Positions 51,957 to 61,942 of a DNA stretch of 64,000 nucleotides are shown here, piece by piece. Origin of the DNA: Diplonema papillatum (lineage: Eukaryota > Euglenozoa > Diplonemea > Diplonemida > Diplonemidae). Under the pieces are notes generated by a model. The model did not search any database, had not been told where the DNA came from, and saw only the letters and a list, made by a program, of their open reading frames with translations. The stretch spans positions 1 through 64,000 of the forward strand of contig JAPJBO010001071.1 of the NCBI GenBank assembly GCA_030068145.1. Direction: 5' to 3'. The translations under genes were made by a program, and so were the position numbers. Numbering within the stretch: position 1 is the first letter of the stretch; each line of letters opens with the position of its first letter.

Positions 51957-52063
51957 AATATAGGGGTCATATAGGGGTCATATAGGGGTCATATAGGGTC
52001 ATATAGGGGTCATATAGGGGTCATATAGGGGTCATATAGGGGTCATATGGGGGTCATATGGGG
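51957..52063 (+). repeat. 11-12 bp minisatellite (TCATATAGGGG)
   Basis: Nine units of TCATATAGGGG, with one TCATATAGGG and later TCATATGGGGG variants, stand directly before the 245-bp satellite. They are non-coding. Confidence 0.95.
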
Positions 52064-52069
52064 GTCTGT

Positions 52070-52783
52070 TCCAAGGCAGACGGCTGTTTAGTGTTGCAAA
52101 CGAATCACGAGCACACTGAAATGGGTCTTCCACACACTGAAATCAAGTGCTCCTAAACAGACGAACTGTGAGTGTTGCAAACGAAACGTAAATGAACTGA
52201 AATAGGGACCTCATACGCTGAAATCGACTGCGAACAATCTGATCGATCTCTCTTAATAAAAGATTAAAGCGCCGAAGGCGCAACCACCCAATCCGACTTT
52301 GCACACGCAATTGCGACTGTTCTAAGGCAAACGGCTGTTTAGTGTTGCAAACGAATCATGAACAAGCTGAAATGGGTCTTCCATACACTGGAATCAAGTG
52401 CTCCTAAGCAGACGAACTGTGAGTGTTGCAAACGAAACGTAAATGAACTGAAATAGGGACCTCATACACTGAAATCGACTGCGAACAATCTGATCGATCT
52501 CTCTTAATAAAAAGCGCCGAAGGCGCAACCACCCAATGCAACTTTGCACACGCAATTGCGACTGTTTGGCAGACGGCTGTTTAGTGTTGCAAACGAAACA
52601 TGAACACGGTGAAATGGGTCTTCCACACACTGAAATCAAGTGCTCCTAAGCAGACGAACTGTGAGTGTTGCAAACGAAACGCAAATGAACTGAAATAGAG
52701 ACCTCACACGCTGAAATCGACTGCGAACTATCTGATCGATCTCTCTTAATAAAAGATTAAAGCGCCGAAGGCGCAACCACCCG
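52070..52783 (+). repeat. 245-bp tandem satellite (three units) with a conserved GCGCC-GAA-GGCGC hairpin
   Basis: Units begin at about 52070, 52318 and 52563 with the GGCA.ACGGCTGTTTAG type and contain GTGTTGCAAACGAA twice each. This reveals an older internal duplication of about 80 bases. Each ends with CTCTTAATAAAA, an AAGCGCCGAAGGCGCAACCA hairpin and CCC. The hairpin arms are invariant in the three units. No open frame continues through. It could be a transcribed small-RNA array, but nothing shows transcription. Confidence 0.92.
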
Positions 52784-53830
52784 ACTCACACCGCAGTCTT
52801 GTCTGCAGACACTCAGGTTCCACGCTGATGATGGTCCGCCTTATGTGTCCGTGGCTTAAAGGACCGAAACACGGCGCAGACGGGACCAGTGCGGGGTGTT
52901 GAGCACATACCCATTCCAAACACGTTCTTGCAATCCCCCCATTCCAGTAGGGTACTTCGCGTAGCGCGACTCAGCACGCAGGATTACCTCCTCGCACTCT
53001 TTTCCTTTTGGTACTTCAACCATTGGTGCTGCACACGGCAACCCCATGTCCACTGTGCTCTGCGGAGTTTACTTCGCAGATTGCCACCGTAAAAAGAAGA
53101 CAAGTCAGTGCTGCCTAGCGAGTCGCAGTCACAATCAGGGCGAGTGCCCTGAGTTTTTTAACTGATTGCTCAGACACGGTTGTAGGGGCCTTCTCCCCGT
53201 GACGGATTCGCCTGTGCTCTAGTAGCACGGGTGGTCCTGGCTGTGACGAGCTACGATCAGCCGCCTGACAAACCAGACTCACACCGCAGTCCTGTCTGCA
53301 GACACTCAGGTTCCACGCTGGTCCGCCTTATGTGTCCGTGGCTTAAAGGACCGAAACACGGCGCAGACGGGACCAGTGCGGGGTGTTGAGCACATACCCA
53401 TTCCAAGCACGTTCTTGCAATCCCCCTCCCTGTGACGGATTTGCCTGTTCTCTAGTAGCACGGGTGGTCCTGGCTGTGACGAGCTATGAACAGCCGCCTG
53501 ACAAACCAGACTCACACCGCTGTCCGAAAGACTGAACCACGGCGCAGACGGGACCAGTGCGGTGTTGAGCACATGTCCACTCCAAGCATGTTCTTGCAAA
53601 CCCCCCTTCGTTAGAGAAGAAGAGTCGGTGTGTTTCAGTCGCCGTCATGAGTGGGCGGGCGCCCTGAGTTTTAGCTGACTGCTCAGACAAACTGTCTGTT
53701 AGGCCACGAACATCCGCCTGGCACACCAGACTCACATCGCTCCTGTTCCGCGTATTGCTGTTCGTGGCTCAAAAAAGGACCCATGCGCAGATTAGAGCAC
53801 CTTCGAAGCACGATTATCTTGCACTCCCCC
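52784..53830 (+). repeat. Cluster of R2 units with border segments
   Basis: R2 units lie at about 52790-52945, 53275-53430 and 53505-53610, and a poorer one at 53725-53830. Between them are border segments with CAGTGCTGCCTAGCGAGTCG, TGATTGCTCAGACACGGTTG and TAGTAGCACGGGTGGTCCTG. These borders also flank the single units at 14.1, 43.7 and 49.6 kb, so the mobile unit is larger than the 170-bp array period suggests. Confidence 0.8.
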
Positions 53831-53965
53831 AACAAACTATGTGATTCGACTTTTGACATCGCGCCAACAAACTATATGATTCGACTTTTGGCATCGCGCC
53901 AACTAACTATGTGATTCGACTTTTCACATTGCGCCAACAAACTATGTGATTCGACTTTTCACATA
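53830..53965 (+). repeat. Tandem repeat of about 36 bp (four units)
   Basis: The unit is AACAAACTATGTGATTCGAC, then TTTTGACATCGCGCC, in four copies with few changes (ATATGATT, TTCACATTGCG). It is non-coding. It is followed by unique DNA at 53966-54159 without features. Confidence 0.95.
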
Positions 53966-54159
53966 CTTACAAAGGGAACCCCCATAGGCACGCCCCAATC
54001 CCGGACACCACGATAAAGGGGGGAAGGGTAGAGTAAGATGGCTCTGCGCCAATCCGCGCTGAAACTCTTCCAACACTATCCGCTTCGTTCGCCGAACTTC
54101 AAGCAACGGGCAGACAAGGCCTTCTGGAGGCCTTGGTCTCTTTTCCCATGGAGTATGAA

Positions 54160-54468
54160 GATTACCGTTCTTTTTTTGAAGCATGCTAATACTGCAGGGA
54201 ATAGTTGAGTCGTGTGCTAACCACGATTCGGGGAGTCGGGAGAACTTACGAAGCCAGGACCGACACCCCCGTTCGTGAGAAAAAGCGAAGAATAAAAGCA
54301 CGTTCTTTCGTAGTAACAATGCATTGTAAACACGAACGCTGGCAGCGTGTTTGGGAGAAGATTAGCCTAACGAGCATATTCACTCACTATCATCCACTAG
54401 CAGGCTAATCCTCCCCCGGCACGTACAAACAAAGTGCCTTCGTCAAGAGCTGCAACGCAACTATTCCT
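54160..54468 (+). mobile_element. Inverted-repeat element R6, copy 2
   Basis: It starts with a T-run and GAAGCATGCTAATACTGCAG, then GGAATAGTTGAG (54198). It has GCTAACCACGATTCGGGGAG, AGGACCGACACCCCCGTTCG and TGAGAAAAAGCGAAG. It closes with CGTCAAGAGCTGCAACGCAA and CTATTCC (54441-54467), inverted to the start. A third copy of its left part begins at the donor of the intron at 55185. It is non-coding. Confidence 0.65.
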
Positions 54469-54721
54469 CACGTTCCCCTGCACAAGAAAGTGGGTGCAGC
54501 CCGGCTGTTCCGCACTGTCTTGCACCGACTGCGTGTTCTCTTGCAGTAGTGCGCGCCTGCACGTGAAAGAAAGCCGTGCTGTGCACCAGCACGGCTTTCA
54601 CCACGAGGCCAATGCGGAAACTGGGTAGCATTGTTTTACCGAAAGCTGGGCAAACGGTGGGGCCTGCGTTGAGGAGTTTCGCTCAGAAACGTAGAGGATC
54701 TCAAGCAAGCTTGCCAGGTGT

Positions 54722-55020
54722 TTGTGTGTGCACCACTGGGGAAGCGCTGAGTTTATGGTCGAGCCAATCGGGCTGGAAGTTGGGTTGGAATCTTATGTGC
54801 AGCCATTGCACGGCTGGCGACCGAGGGAAAGCGTTTGTGTAGTGGTGCTTGCTAAACTTGTCCTTACACGAATGCGAAGCTGTACTTGTGTGGGCACCGC
54901 TGGGGAAGCGCTGAGTTTATGGTCGAACGAAATGGGGCTGGAAGTTAGGTTGTGCGGCCGAGGGAATGCGTTCGTGGTGCTAAACTTGTCCTTACACGAA
55001 TGCGAAGCTGTGTGCGCACC
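54722..55020 (+). repeat. Tandem duplication of about 164 bp
   Basis: GAAGCGCTGAGTTTATGGTC, then GGGCTGGAAGTTGGGTTG, CGAGGGAAAGCGTT and AACTTGTCCTTACACGAATG, occurs twice (starts about 54741 and 54905). It lies just ahead of the first supported exon of the next gene and may be part of its upstream intron. A hairpin CCGTGCTG-TGCAC-CAGCACGG stands at about 54572-54592. Confidence 0.85.
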
Positions 55021-55036
55021 ACCAATAAACCCGCAG

Positions 55037-56340
55037 TGCACACGCAATACCCGTGGACGGATGCGCTTAAGGCGAACAAGAGAAAGCGTCTCGAGACCGA
55101 GAGACCGGCAGAGGCATGGAGGTGGGACACGAACGGAAACGTGTGGCTCCCGAACGAGCATGAACAGGAGGAATTCAACTCCCTGTATGCTTTTCTTTTT
55201 TTTTTGAAAGTATGCCAATACTGCAGGGAATAGTTGACTAGACCTCTTGAGTTTGTGCTGACCACGAATTGGGGAGTGAGAACCTACAAAGCCAAAAGCA
55301 GGACCGACCCCCCCGTTCGTGAGAAAAAGCGAAGAATAAAACCCGCATCGGAGTGCGGAGTTCTGCAAAGTCATGTCGTAATGCGTAGTATTGCAAGCGA
55401 GACCCACGTTGGGAGCCAGGCTGAAAGTTAGGGGACCCCCTCAATGAGGGAGTGGGACCCCCTCAATGAGGGAGTGGGACCACTCCCGCACTTTTTCACT
55501 CCCGCGTTGACTTAGTATATGGCCGCTGAGGGTGTGGTTGCCTCGTTGTATGCCGGGCCTTTTTTTGGCTGAACTTTAGGGATTGGCCAAAGCTTTCTAC
55601 CGACTTCCAGCCAACTTCAGCCAGGCTTTTCACAGCCTTGCGCGGCTACGCATGACTCTTTGTGCCCACTCCCTCATTGAGGGGGTCCCACTCCCTCATT
55701 GAGGGGGGCCCACTCCCTCATTGAGGGGGTCCCACTCCCTCATTGAGGGAGTCCCACTCCCTCATTGAGAAAGGGAGGCCGACTGCACAAGCGACCTCAA
55801 CACCACTCCCGCAATCTGGAGTGGGAGTCCGGGGTGTATGGTAGGAGAAACACCAAAAACCACTCAGTCCGTACGTTGGAGTCGGTCACCTCTACGAGGA
55901 ATTGAACGGCACGAAGCACAACCCCATCGTGATGGTCTTCTCCGGCGCGGAAGACGACGAGCACTACTTCGCATGCTCGGGAGACTGCGCTCGTATGTTC
56001 TTTGCACCCAACATCAAAACCATATCTACTATCTGGCGGTCCAAACAGCAACGGGAACGGGTTTGAAACTGTCAGCGGGGGACAGAAAACCTTGTTGAGC
56101 TTGACTCTATACTGACTTTGTGCAGTGACCACCGAAACACGGAAATCCCCAGTGCTGCAAGTCCACGTCAAGTCCACGTCAAGTCCACGTCAAGTCCACG
56201 TCAGTCAAGTCCACGTCAAGTCCACGTCAAGTCCACGTCAAGTCCACGTCAAGTCCACGTGCAGCTGGCGGACCCCTACACGCGGGGGACCTCGTTGCCT
56301 CGGTTCCCGGCGCAGATTCCGCTTCCGCCGTCACGTGCCA
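55037..56340 (+). CDS. Partial gene, unrecognised protein (at least three exons)
   Basis: Exons 55037-55184, 55868-55992 and 56126-56160 follow one another with matching phases (2, then 1). A further exon from 56265 is possible. The joined reading includes QYPWTDALKANKRKRLETER, AWRWDTNGNVWLPNEHEQEE, FNSL-PYVGVGHLYEELNGTK and HNPIVMVFSGAEDDEHYFAC followed by SGDC. After the 11-bp repeat it may continue LADPYTRGTSLPRFPAQIPL. The first two donors are GTATGC and GTATGT. The N-terminal exons and the end are not identified; the first exon shown begins inside a codon. I know no family with these motifs; the HYFACSGDC segment suggests a metal or disulphide site. The third and fourth exons are the least certain. 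Confidence 0.6.
55431..55770. mobile_element. Foldback-like element with tandem 22-bp arms, inside an intron
   Basis: The left arm has two copies of GACCCCCTCAATGAGGGAGT and GG (55431-55487). The right arm (about 55662-55770) has five inverted copies of CCCACTCCCTCATTGAGGGG. Each unit also contains its own palindrome CCCTCAATGAGGG. The spacer is unique. The structure lies wholly within the intron 55185-55867. The copy number differs between arms, as in Foldback-type elements. No target duplication was identified. Confidence 0.85.
56161..56264 (+). repeat. 11-bp minisatellite that could be a whole intron
   Basis: About nine copies of GTCCACGTCAA, one shortened to GTCCACGTC, begin right after a CAA codon and end in GTCCACGTGCAG. 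Read as an intron of 104 bases it would start GT and end AG with phase 0 on both sides, joining ..SPVLQ to LADPYTRG... Read as coding it gives a Val/His/Ser/Arg repeat in the same frame as the upstream exon. Confidence 0.6.
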
Positions 56341-56349
56341 CACCGAGGG

Positions 56350-56694
56350 AACGAACCAGTAAGAGTGCCAACGCTACTCTTTCTACAATGTAGTCTATTG
56401 GGATAAGCCGGCAGCAGCTGCTTAGCGGCTTTATCACGCAAGTGCATGCTGATTCGTGTGGTCCACCCCGAAACTAGCCTGGCCCCCACACCCTTTGCCA
56501 AGCTGGTCGCATTGGGCTGCAGAGCCCGTAAAATACACAACAGTTCCGGACACGGCTAGCCCACAGCGAAAGCGTGCACCAAATATACAAACCCGTAACC
56601 ATATAACCCTCTCCGGCTCTATGAGAAACCATTTATCAACAGTCACACGGAGCCCCTAAACCCCCGGAATTTCAAGCGAACTTTAACTCTAAAA
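56350..56694 (+). mobile_element. Introner-like unit with two hairpins, copy 2 (holds the empty LINE site)
   Basis: It begins GGGAACGAACCAGTAAGAGT like copy 1 at 10644. The hairpin AAGAGT-GCCAACGCT-ACTCTT is at 56361-56381. The second hairpin is GATAAGCCG..CGGCTTTATC (56402-56433). The R1 motif closes the unit (56641-56694, GAATTTCAAGCGAACTTTAA). The apical part GCTTAGCGG is uninterrupted here. The GTAAGAG could serve as donor for the preceding exon. DNA up to 57164 has a purine-rich tract (56755-56795) and no certain exon. Confidence 0.6.
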
Positions 56695-57164
56695 TGGAGC
56701 ACGCTATGCTCGCCACCAGAAAACCGAAGCTTTTCCCTCGACGGGATCCGGCAGGAAGAAGAAGAAAGAAGAAAAAAAAAAGAAGAAAAAAAGGCCGCTC
56801 CTGGTCCAGGAACGTGACGGTCTACCACAGCTTGCAAAAGCTTGAGTCGGAGGCAGCACAGTGCCACAACCCCGTCCGCTCTGCCCTGCGGCTGACCGTC
56901 TCGACGAGCTTATGTTTAGCGCGAGAGTCAAGCCCCAAGGTGCGCCACGCCTTGATACTTTAGTTTGGGAAATCGGACTTGACCCGTAGACCCGTGGCTC
57001 TGCAGTACCGCCGAACACGTGAAGCTTGGCTCCCGTGAAGCAGGCTTTCCCTGGTACCTACTTTACGGAATCTGGCAGGAAAAAAGAAAGCCGTCGCAAC
57101 GACACACTGACTTGGGCGAATACCGTTGGAAACACACAAAACCGACCGCAACACCACAGCCAAC

Positions 57165-57335
57165 ATGGGCAAGTGCCCGCGTTACTTCCGCATCTGGGGT
57201 AACACCACGAGTTGGTGCTCTGACTGCGGCCAGCACTTCTACGCGAAGTGCGTCGAGGACGTCGTTCTCGACCCCGACTGTCCGAGAAACTGGCCGGACC
57301 ACCCGCGATTCAGACAGCCGCTGCTGTTCGAGGAG
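57165..57335 (+). CDS. Probable first exon of an unrecognised gene
   Basis: From an ATG in the context CCAACATGG the frame reads MGKCPRYFRIWGNTTSWCSD, CGQHFYAKCVEDVVLDPDCP and RNWPDHPRFRQPLLFEE, then reaches GTTTGC, a possible donor, and a stop 27 bases later. The Cys pairs (CSDC, YAKC) suggest zinc binding. If this is an exon, its intron contains the LINE array of 57.4-61.5 kb. Phase does not match the exon at 61943 directly, so an exon between them or a different gene must be assumed. Moderate confidence only. Confidence 0.5.
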
Positions 57336-57420
57336 GTTTGCTTTCCTTTCATGAACCTATAACGTCTCCCCATCAAAAGCAATCGAAAAGAAAACAAAAG
57401 AGCGTTTTACCACCTTGCGC

Positions 57421-57454
57421 GGTGTCACGGGATGTTTGGCAGCCGCTGCTAAAC
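57421..57454 (+). repeat. Left half of an R5 hairpin used as LINE target
   Basis: GGTGTCACGGGATGTTTGGC and AGCCGCTGCTAAAC correspond to the hairpin at 10701-10737. The right half, AAACATAACGTGGGCGG, is now at 61514-61530 after four LINE insertions. In this copy the stem is ATGTTT/AAACAT instead of ATAAGCCG/CGGCTTAT. Confidence 0.75.
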
Positions 57455-57507
57455 ATGCTGAGTGCATGTTAATCCGTGTGGTTCATGTACTTACAAAAGA
57501 ACTCAAT
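57455..57507 (+). mobile_element. LINE insertion 1 (53-base 3' end)
   Basis: It consists only of the LINE 3' terminus (GTGCATGTTAATCCGTGTGG, TTCATGTACTTACAAAAGAA, CTCAAT), bounded by GCTAAACA on the left and GCTAAACA on the right. It is the most diverged of the four 3' ends (extra C in TTACAAAAG) and the first in the array, so it is likely the oldest. Confidence 0.8.
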
Positions 57508-57514
57508 GCTAAAC

Positions 57515-58087
57515 AGCCACCACCAGTCCAACAAGCCGAACGTCCCGTCAACCCCCGGACGCAACAAGAAGAAGAGGCCCTCCTCACCCACCCAGGTGGG
57601 CGTATAACGGGGAACGCCAGTAGGAAAGCGAGCCGCCCGCGGCAACGAAAAAGGAGACGGCGACGACCGGACGGGCGACCAAGAGGCCGCCACCAACGCC
57701 AGGAACCAGCGAACGACCAGCGCTGAAGAAGAGGGTGCTCGGCACCCGGAGGAAGGCCCGAACGCCGGCCGCAAACGGAAGAGGACGAAGGCGACCACAC
57801 CCGACTCAGGGGTGCATCGAAGGAAGAAGAAGGTACCGAGGGCAAGCAGCTCTCAGAAACGACCGGGGACCACGGGCACACCAATGCCCTCGAAAGTGAA
57901 AAACGGGCACACGTGCCCGCCCTCGTACTCGCCGACTCAGTCTCTGGAAACGCAAGAAAGCCAAACCCCGCTAGCTCCACAAATGCTCGACCTTGACGAC
58001 GCAATGGCAGGTGACGACGTCCGATAACCTGACTTTCAAGGCAGTGCATGCTAATCCATGTGGTTCATGTACTTAAAAGAACTCAAT
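57515..58087 (+). mobile_element. LINE insertion 2 (573 bases, 5'-truncated)
   Basis: It starts within the basic Pro/Arg/Lys tail of the LINE protein (as in 58608 and 60908 of the longer copies). It includes GGAAGGCCCGAACGCCGGCC and ends with the DDAMAGDDV-R stop, the 3' untranslated part and ..AAAAGAACTCAAT. Target copy GCTAAAC lies on both sides. Frames are interrupted by small indels relative to insertion 3. Confidence 0.88.
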
Positions 58088-58094
58088 GCTAAAC

Positions 58095-59187
58095 ATGGGC
58101 ATCTCGGGGATATCGGGTGTGCGGCCCAGGCCACGCTTTCGCGAGGCACACACGGGGACGATACTTGAGGAACAAGTGAAAGGAAGCGATGTAGGGACGC
58201 AGTGCCCGACATACCCTGACTGGACGATCGGGAGAGCGGCGAGGTGGGCCCGGCCTGCCCCACCACAACTGCACCCAGACCCCGTGCATATGCCGGGTGT
58301 CGGAGTAGAGAAGGCACTCGTCACGTGCGCGACCCATCACAAAGGGAAGTGTGAGGCGTGCAGAAGCACTCGTCCGAAGGGACGCTCCCACGGTAGAGAT
58401 GTGCTGCCGGCACCATCACCACGCGGACGATGGGCAGCCGATCGCGGTGTGCACAGAGCACAGCACGACGAAGTGCGGCGAGTGCAAGACGGCGGCGGCG
58501 TGTTGCCGCAGCGGGCATCATGCCTGCCGCACGCATGGCAGAGGAACCTGCCAAGAGTGCAAAAGGCTCCCTACGCTGACGCAGAGGCGACCGGCGGCAT
58601 GTTGCAGCCGCGGCCACCACCAGTCCAACAAGCCGAACGTCCAGTCAACCCCCGGACGCAACAAGAAGAAGAGGCCCTCCTCACCCACCCAGGTGGGCGT
58701 ACAACGGGAAACGCCAGTAGGAAAGCGAGCGGCGCGAGCGCCGCTCGCGGCAACGAAAAAGGAGACGGCGACGACCAAGAGGCCGCCACCAACGCCAGGA
58801 ACCAGCGAACGACCAGCGCTGAAGAAGAGGGTGCTCGGCACCCCGAAGGAAGGCCCGAACGCCGGCCGCAAACGGAAGAAGACGAAGGCGACCACACCCG
58901 ACTCAGGGGTGCATCGAAGGAAGAAGAAGGTACCAAGGGCAAGCAGCTCTCAGAAACGACCGGGGACCACGGGCACACCAATGCCCTCGAGAGTGAAAAA
59001 CGGGCACACGTGCCCGCCCTCGTACTCGCCGACTCAGTCTCTGGAATCGCAAGAAAGCCAAAACCCGCTAGCTCCACAAATGCTCGACCTTGACGACGCA
59101 ATGGCAGGTGACGACGTCATCCGATAACCTGACTTTCAAGGCAGTGCATGCTAATCCATGTGGTTCATGTACTTAAAAGAACTCAAT
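58095..59187 (+). mobile_element. LINE insertion 3 (1093 bases, 5'-truncated)
   Basis: It begins at ATGGGCATCTCGGGGATATC, equal to 60398 of insertion 4, in the middle of the C-terminal protein region. It encodes the Cys/His fingers and the basic tail, with one frame change between CEACR and the next finger compared with insertion 4. The 258-residue frame 58351-59127 covers CCRHHHHADDGQPIAVCTEH to the DDAMAGDDVIR end. It is flanked by GCTAAAC copies. Confidence 0.9.
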
Positions 59188-59194
59188 GCTAAAC

Positions 59195-61506
59195 ACGTCG
59201 GTGATGGGACTGATCTGGGGTGGGTCCAACCCGAGGGAGATGGTCCTAAATTTTCAGGAGAAGGGCCACCTGACGGACCCCAGTACATGCCTAGCATATA
59301 GGGTGACGACGGCGTTCTACGCGGCGTGCGAGAGGTTGCCACGACTTCTGCCTCTGATGGAGAGCATCCGGGGAAGGTACGCCGAGGAGGACCTACCCCT
59401 GGGGCCAGTTGGACTGGCGATGAAGAGCATGGAGGAGTGTGGACACGTATGGGGACCAGGGCCCCTGTCTCGCACGCTGAGGAATGGTGCAATATTTGAC
59501 CCGATAGCCTCGACACCCTCGAAGAGGGGGCATGAAGTGAGGGCGGATTTGAGGGCGAAGACGTGGTCCCGTCTGGTAGCGAGGCGGCCGGGATTTGAGG
59601 GTGTACAGAGAGCCGACTTGGAGCGGACGAACTCCTTCTGGAGGATGCGTGAATGTCCCGCGCACACCGCGAGGCTTATACGTGTAGCGTTGGCGGGAGG
59701 AGTGAACACGGCTGAGTTCACGTCGCGGATGAGACAGGCCGGAGCTGAGCCGCAGGCGCCCAGCTGCAAGCACTGTGGAAGCGGCGACACCGAGGACGAG
59801 AAACACGTATTCTGGGACTGCGGAGCGTACTCGCACATACGGCGACGAGAGGCACATGCCGAGCTGATGGCGGCCAACCGCGCCGACTGGCCCAGATGCA
59901 CGCTGGAACACGGAGTGGTAGTACCCGAGAATGCCCACTTCTCGAGGCGGCTCCAGGAGATGATGGCTGAAATCCTTGCGGAGCGGGCAGGGCTCGAAGC
60001 ACGAGGCTGGGTAGCCAGGAACCCCACGACCCCCTGGTCGAGAGCGGATGCGATGCCTGCCGAGAAGCTCGACCACCCCTTTGCGCGGATTGCCCCGGCA
60101 TGGGCGTGGGAGCGGAACAAGGCCTGGGGGCTACCGACGTTTTATGCGTTGGTAGCGTGGCTGTCAGACATGGAGTGGACCGAGAACGGGCAGGCGTCAA
60201 TGCTAGAGCTTGCCATCGACTTTGAACTCTTTTCAGGCCTCAGCATACCGCTGCACGAGAATGCACCGAAGGGGGTGAGGGAGCGAGGAAACGTCCTGCG
60301 CTGCATGATCAGCGCGTTGGACAAGCTGGCGACACAGCAAGGGCTGGGGAGTTGCGAGCGAGGCGAGAGAGTATGCCCGACGACGTCGCTGTCGTTCATG
60401 GGCATCACGGGGATATCGGGGGTGCGGCCCAGGCCCCGCTTTCGCGAGGCACACACGGGGACGATCCTCGAAGAGCAGGTGAAGGGAAGCGATGTAGGGA
60501 CGCAGTGCCCGACGTACCCGGACTGGACGGCCGAGAGAGCGGCGAGGTGGGCCCTGCCTGCCCCACCACAGCTGCACCCCGACCCCGTGCATATGCCGGG
60601 TGTCGGAGTAGAGAAAGGCGCTCGTCACCTGCGCGACCCACCACAAGGGGAAGTGTGAGGCGTGTCGAGCACTCGTCCGAAGGGACGTGCCCACGGTAGA
60701 GATGTGCTGTCGGCACCATCACCACGCTGACGATGGGCAGCCGATCGCGGTGTGCGTGGAGCACAGCACGACGAAATGCGGCGAGTGCAAGACGGCGGCG
60801 GCGTGCTGCCGCAGCGGGCATCATGCCTGCCGCACGCATGGCAGAGGAACCTGCCAGGAATGCAGGAGGCTCCCTACGTTGGCGCAGAGGAGACCGGCAG
60901 CGTGCTGCCGCCGCGGCCACCACCAACCCAACGAACCGAACGCCCCGGCAACCCCCGGACACAGCAAAAAGAAGAAGAGACCCCTCTCACCCACCCAGGT
61001 GGGCGTACAACGAGAAACACCGGCGGGAAAGCGCGCGGCGCAGGCACCGCCCGCCGTGGTGAAGCAGAAGACGGCGACGACCGGACGGGCGGCCAAGAGG
61101 CCGCCACCAACGCCAGGGACCGGCGAACGACCAGCGTTGAAGAAGAGGGTGCTCGGCACCCCGAAGGAGAGCCCGATCGCCGGCCGCAAGCGGAAGAAGG
61201 CGAAGGCGACCACACCCGAGTCAGGGGTGCAACGAAAAAAGAGGAAGGCCCTTAAAGCAAGCGGCTACCAGAAACGTCCGACGTCCCCAAGCACTCCAGT
61301 GCCCTCGAGAGTGAAAAACGTGCAAGCCTGTCCGCACCTGTGCCCCCCCACGCAATCTCCAGAACCGCAAGAAAGCCCAGCGCCCCTGGCGCCACAAGTA
61401 CTCGACCTTGACGACGCAATGACAGGTGACGACGTCATAAAGTAACCTTAAGCGGCGACACAGTGCATGCTAATCCATGTGGTTCATGTACTTAAAAGAA
61501 CTCAAT
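59195..61506 (+). mobile_element. LINE insertion 4 (2312 bases, 5'-truncated), longest copy
   Basis: The main frame (about 59198-60658) encodes the region C-terminal to a reverse transcriptase: FQEKGHLTDPSTCLAYRVTT, then the knuckle CKHCGSGDTEDEKHVFWDCG (about residues 192-211) and a conserved tail. An extra A at about 60618 shifts the frame; the following frame to 61445 encodes CEACR, CCRHHHH, CVEHSTTKCGECKTAAACCR, CRTHGRGTCQEC.. and a Lys/Arg/Pro-rich tail ending LDDAMTGDDVIK. RT and endonuclease are absent by truncation. The 3' end is ..TTAAAAGAACTCAAT with no poly(A), followed by GCTAAAC. Confidence 0.9.
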
Positions 61507-61513
61507 GCTAAAC

Positions 61514-61942
61514 AAACATAACGTGGGCGGCGCCGAAGCTTTACCAGCTTCGGCTGACACCTTTTGCGCACTGAACCATGGTTTTAAGAAGACGACTGAA
61601 AGCACAGACACAAAGATAGCTCAAAGCATTTGCAAAATAACACGAAAAGCCTCTGGGCAAAAACCCGTTTTCACACCTTTTCGGTCGTCTGCACGGTTCT
61701 CGGATGTTCCCGAGCCACACCTGAAAAGGCTCGGGGCCCAATACGCGTGTAAATCCGCACCCGAAAAGTGGGTGGCCACCCGCTTTTTGACTCCAGCTTC
61801 TGAGGCTGGACTCCGCCGCCTGATGTCTCTTCAATGCGAAGTGATGTCGTGCGCACTTAACCATGGCCAAGAAGACGTACAAAAACCTAGCGACAAATAT
61901 AGTACACACTCACACCCACAAACACCACGGCGAGGCAATCAG
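61514..61942. repeat. R5 hairpin right half and R12/R13 repeats
   Basis: After the LINE array come AAACATAACGTGGGCGG (the right half of the target hairpin) and a hairpin GCCGAAGCT-TTACC-AGCTTCGGC (61529-61551). R12 copies follow at 61548-61668 and 61838-61905. An R13 hairpin TCCAGCTTCTGAGGCTGGA lies at 61792. The reverse-strand open frame here is a by-product of the repeats. Confidence 0.65.

Noticed and set aside
51957-52063. Telomere-like repeat (TCATATAGGGG)
   Set aside because: It is internal, short and directly followed by an unrelated satellite; the unit is not a known telomeric type.
54434-54628. Possible exon with LHVKESRAVHQHGFHHEANA
   Set aside because: Part of it is a perfect hairpin (CCGTGCTG..CAGCACGG), and the possible donor phase does not match the next supported exon.
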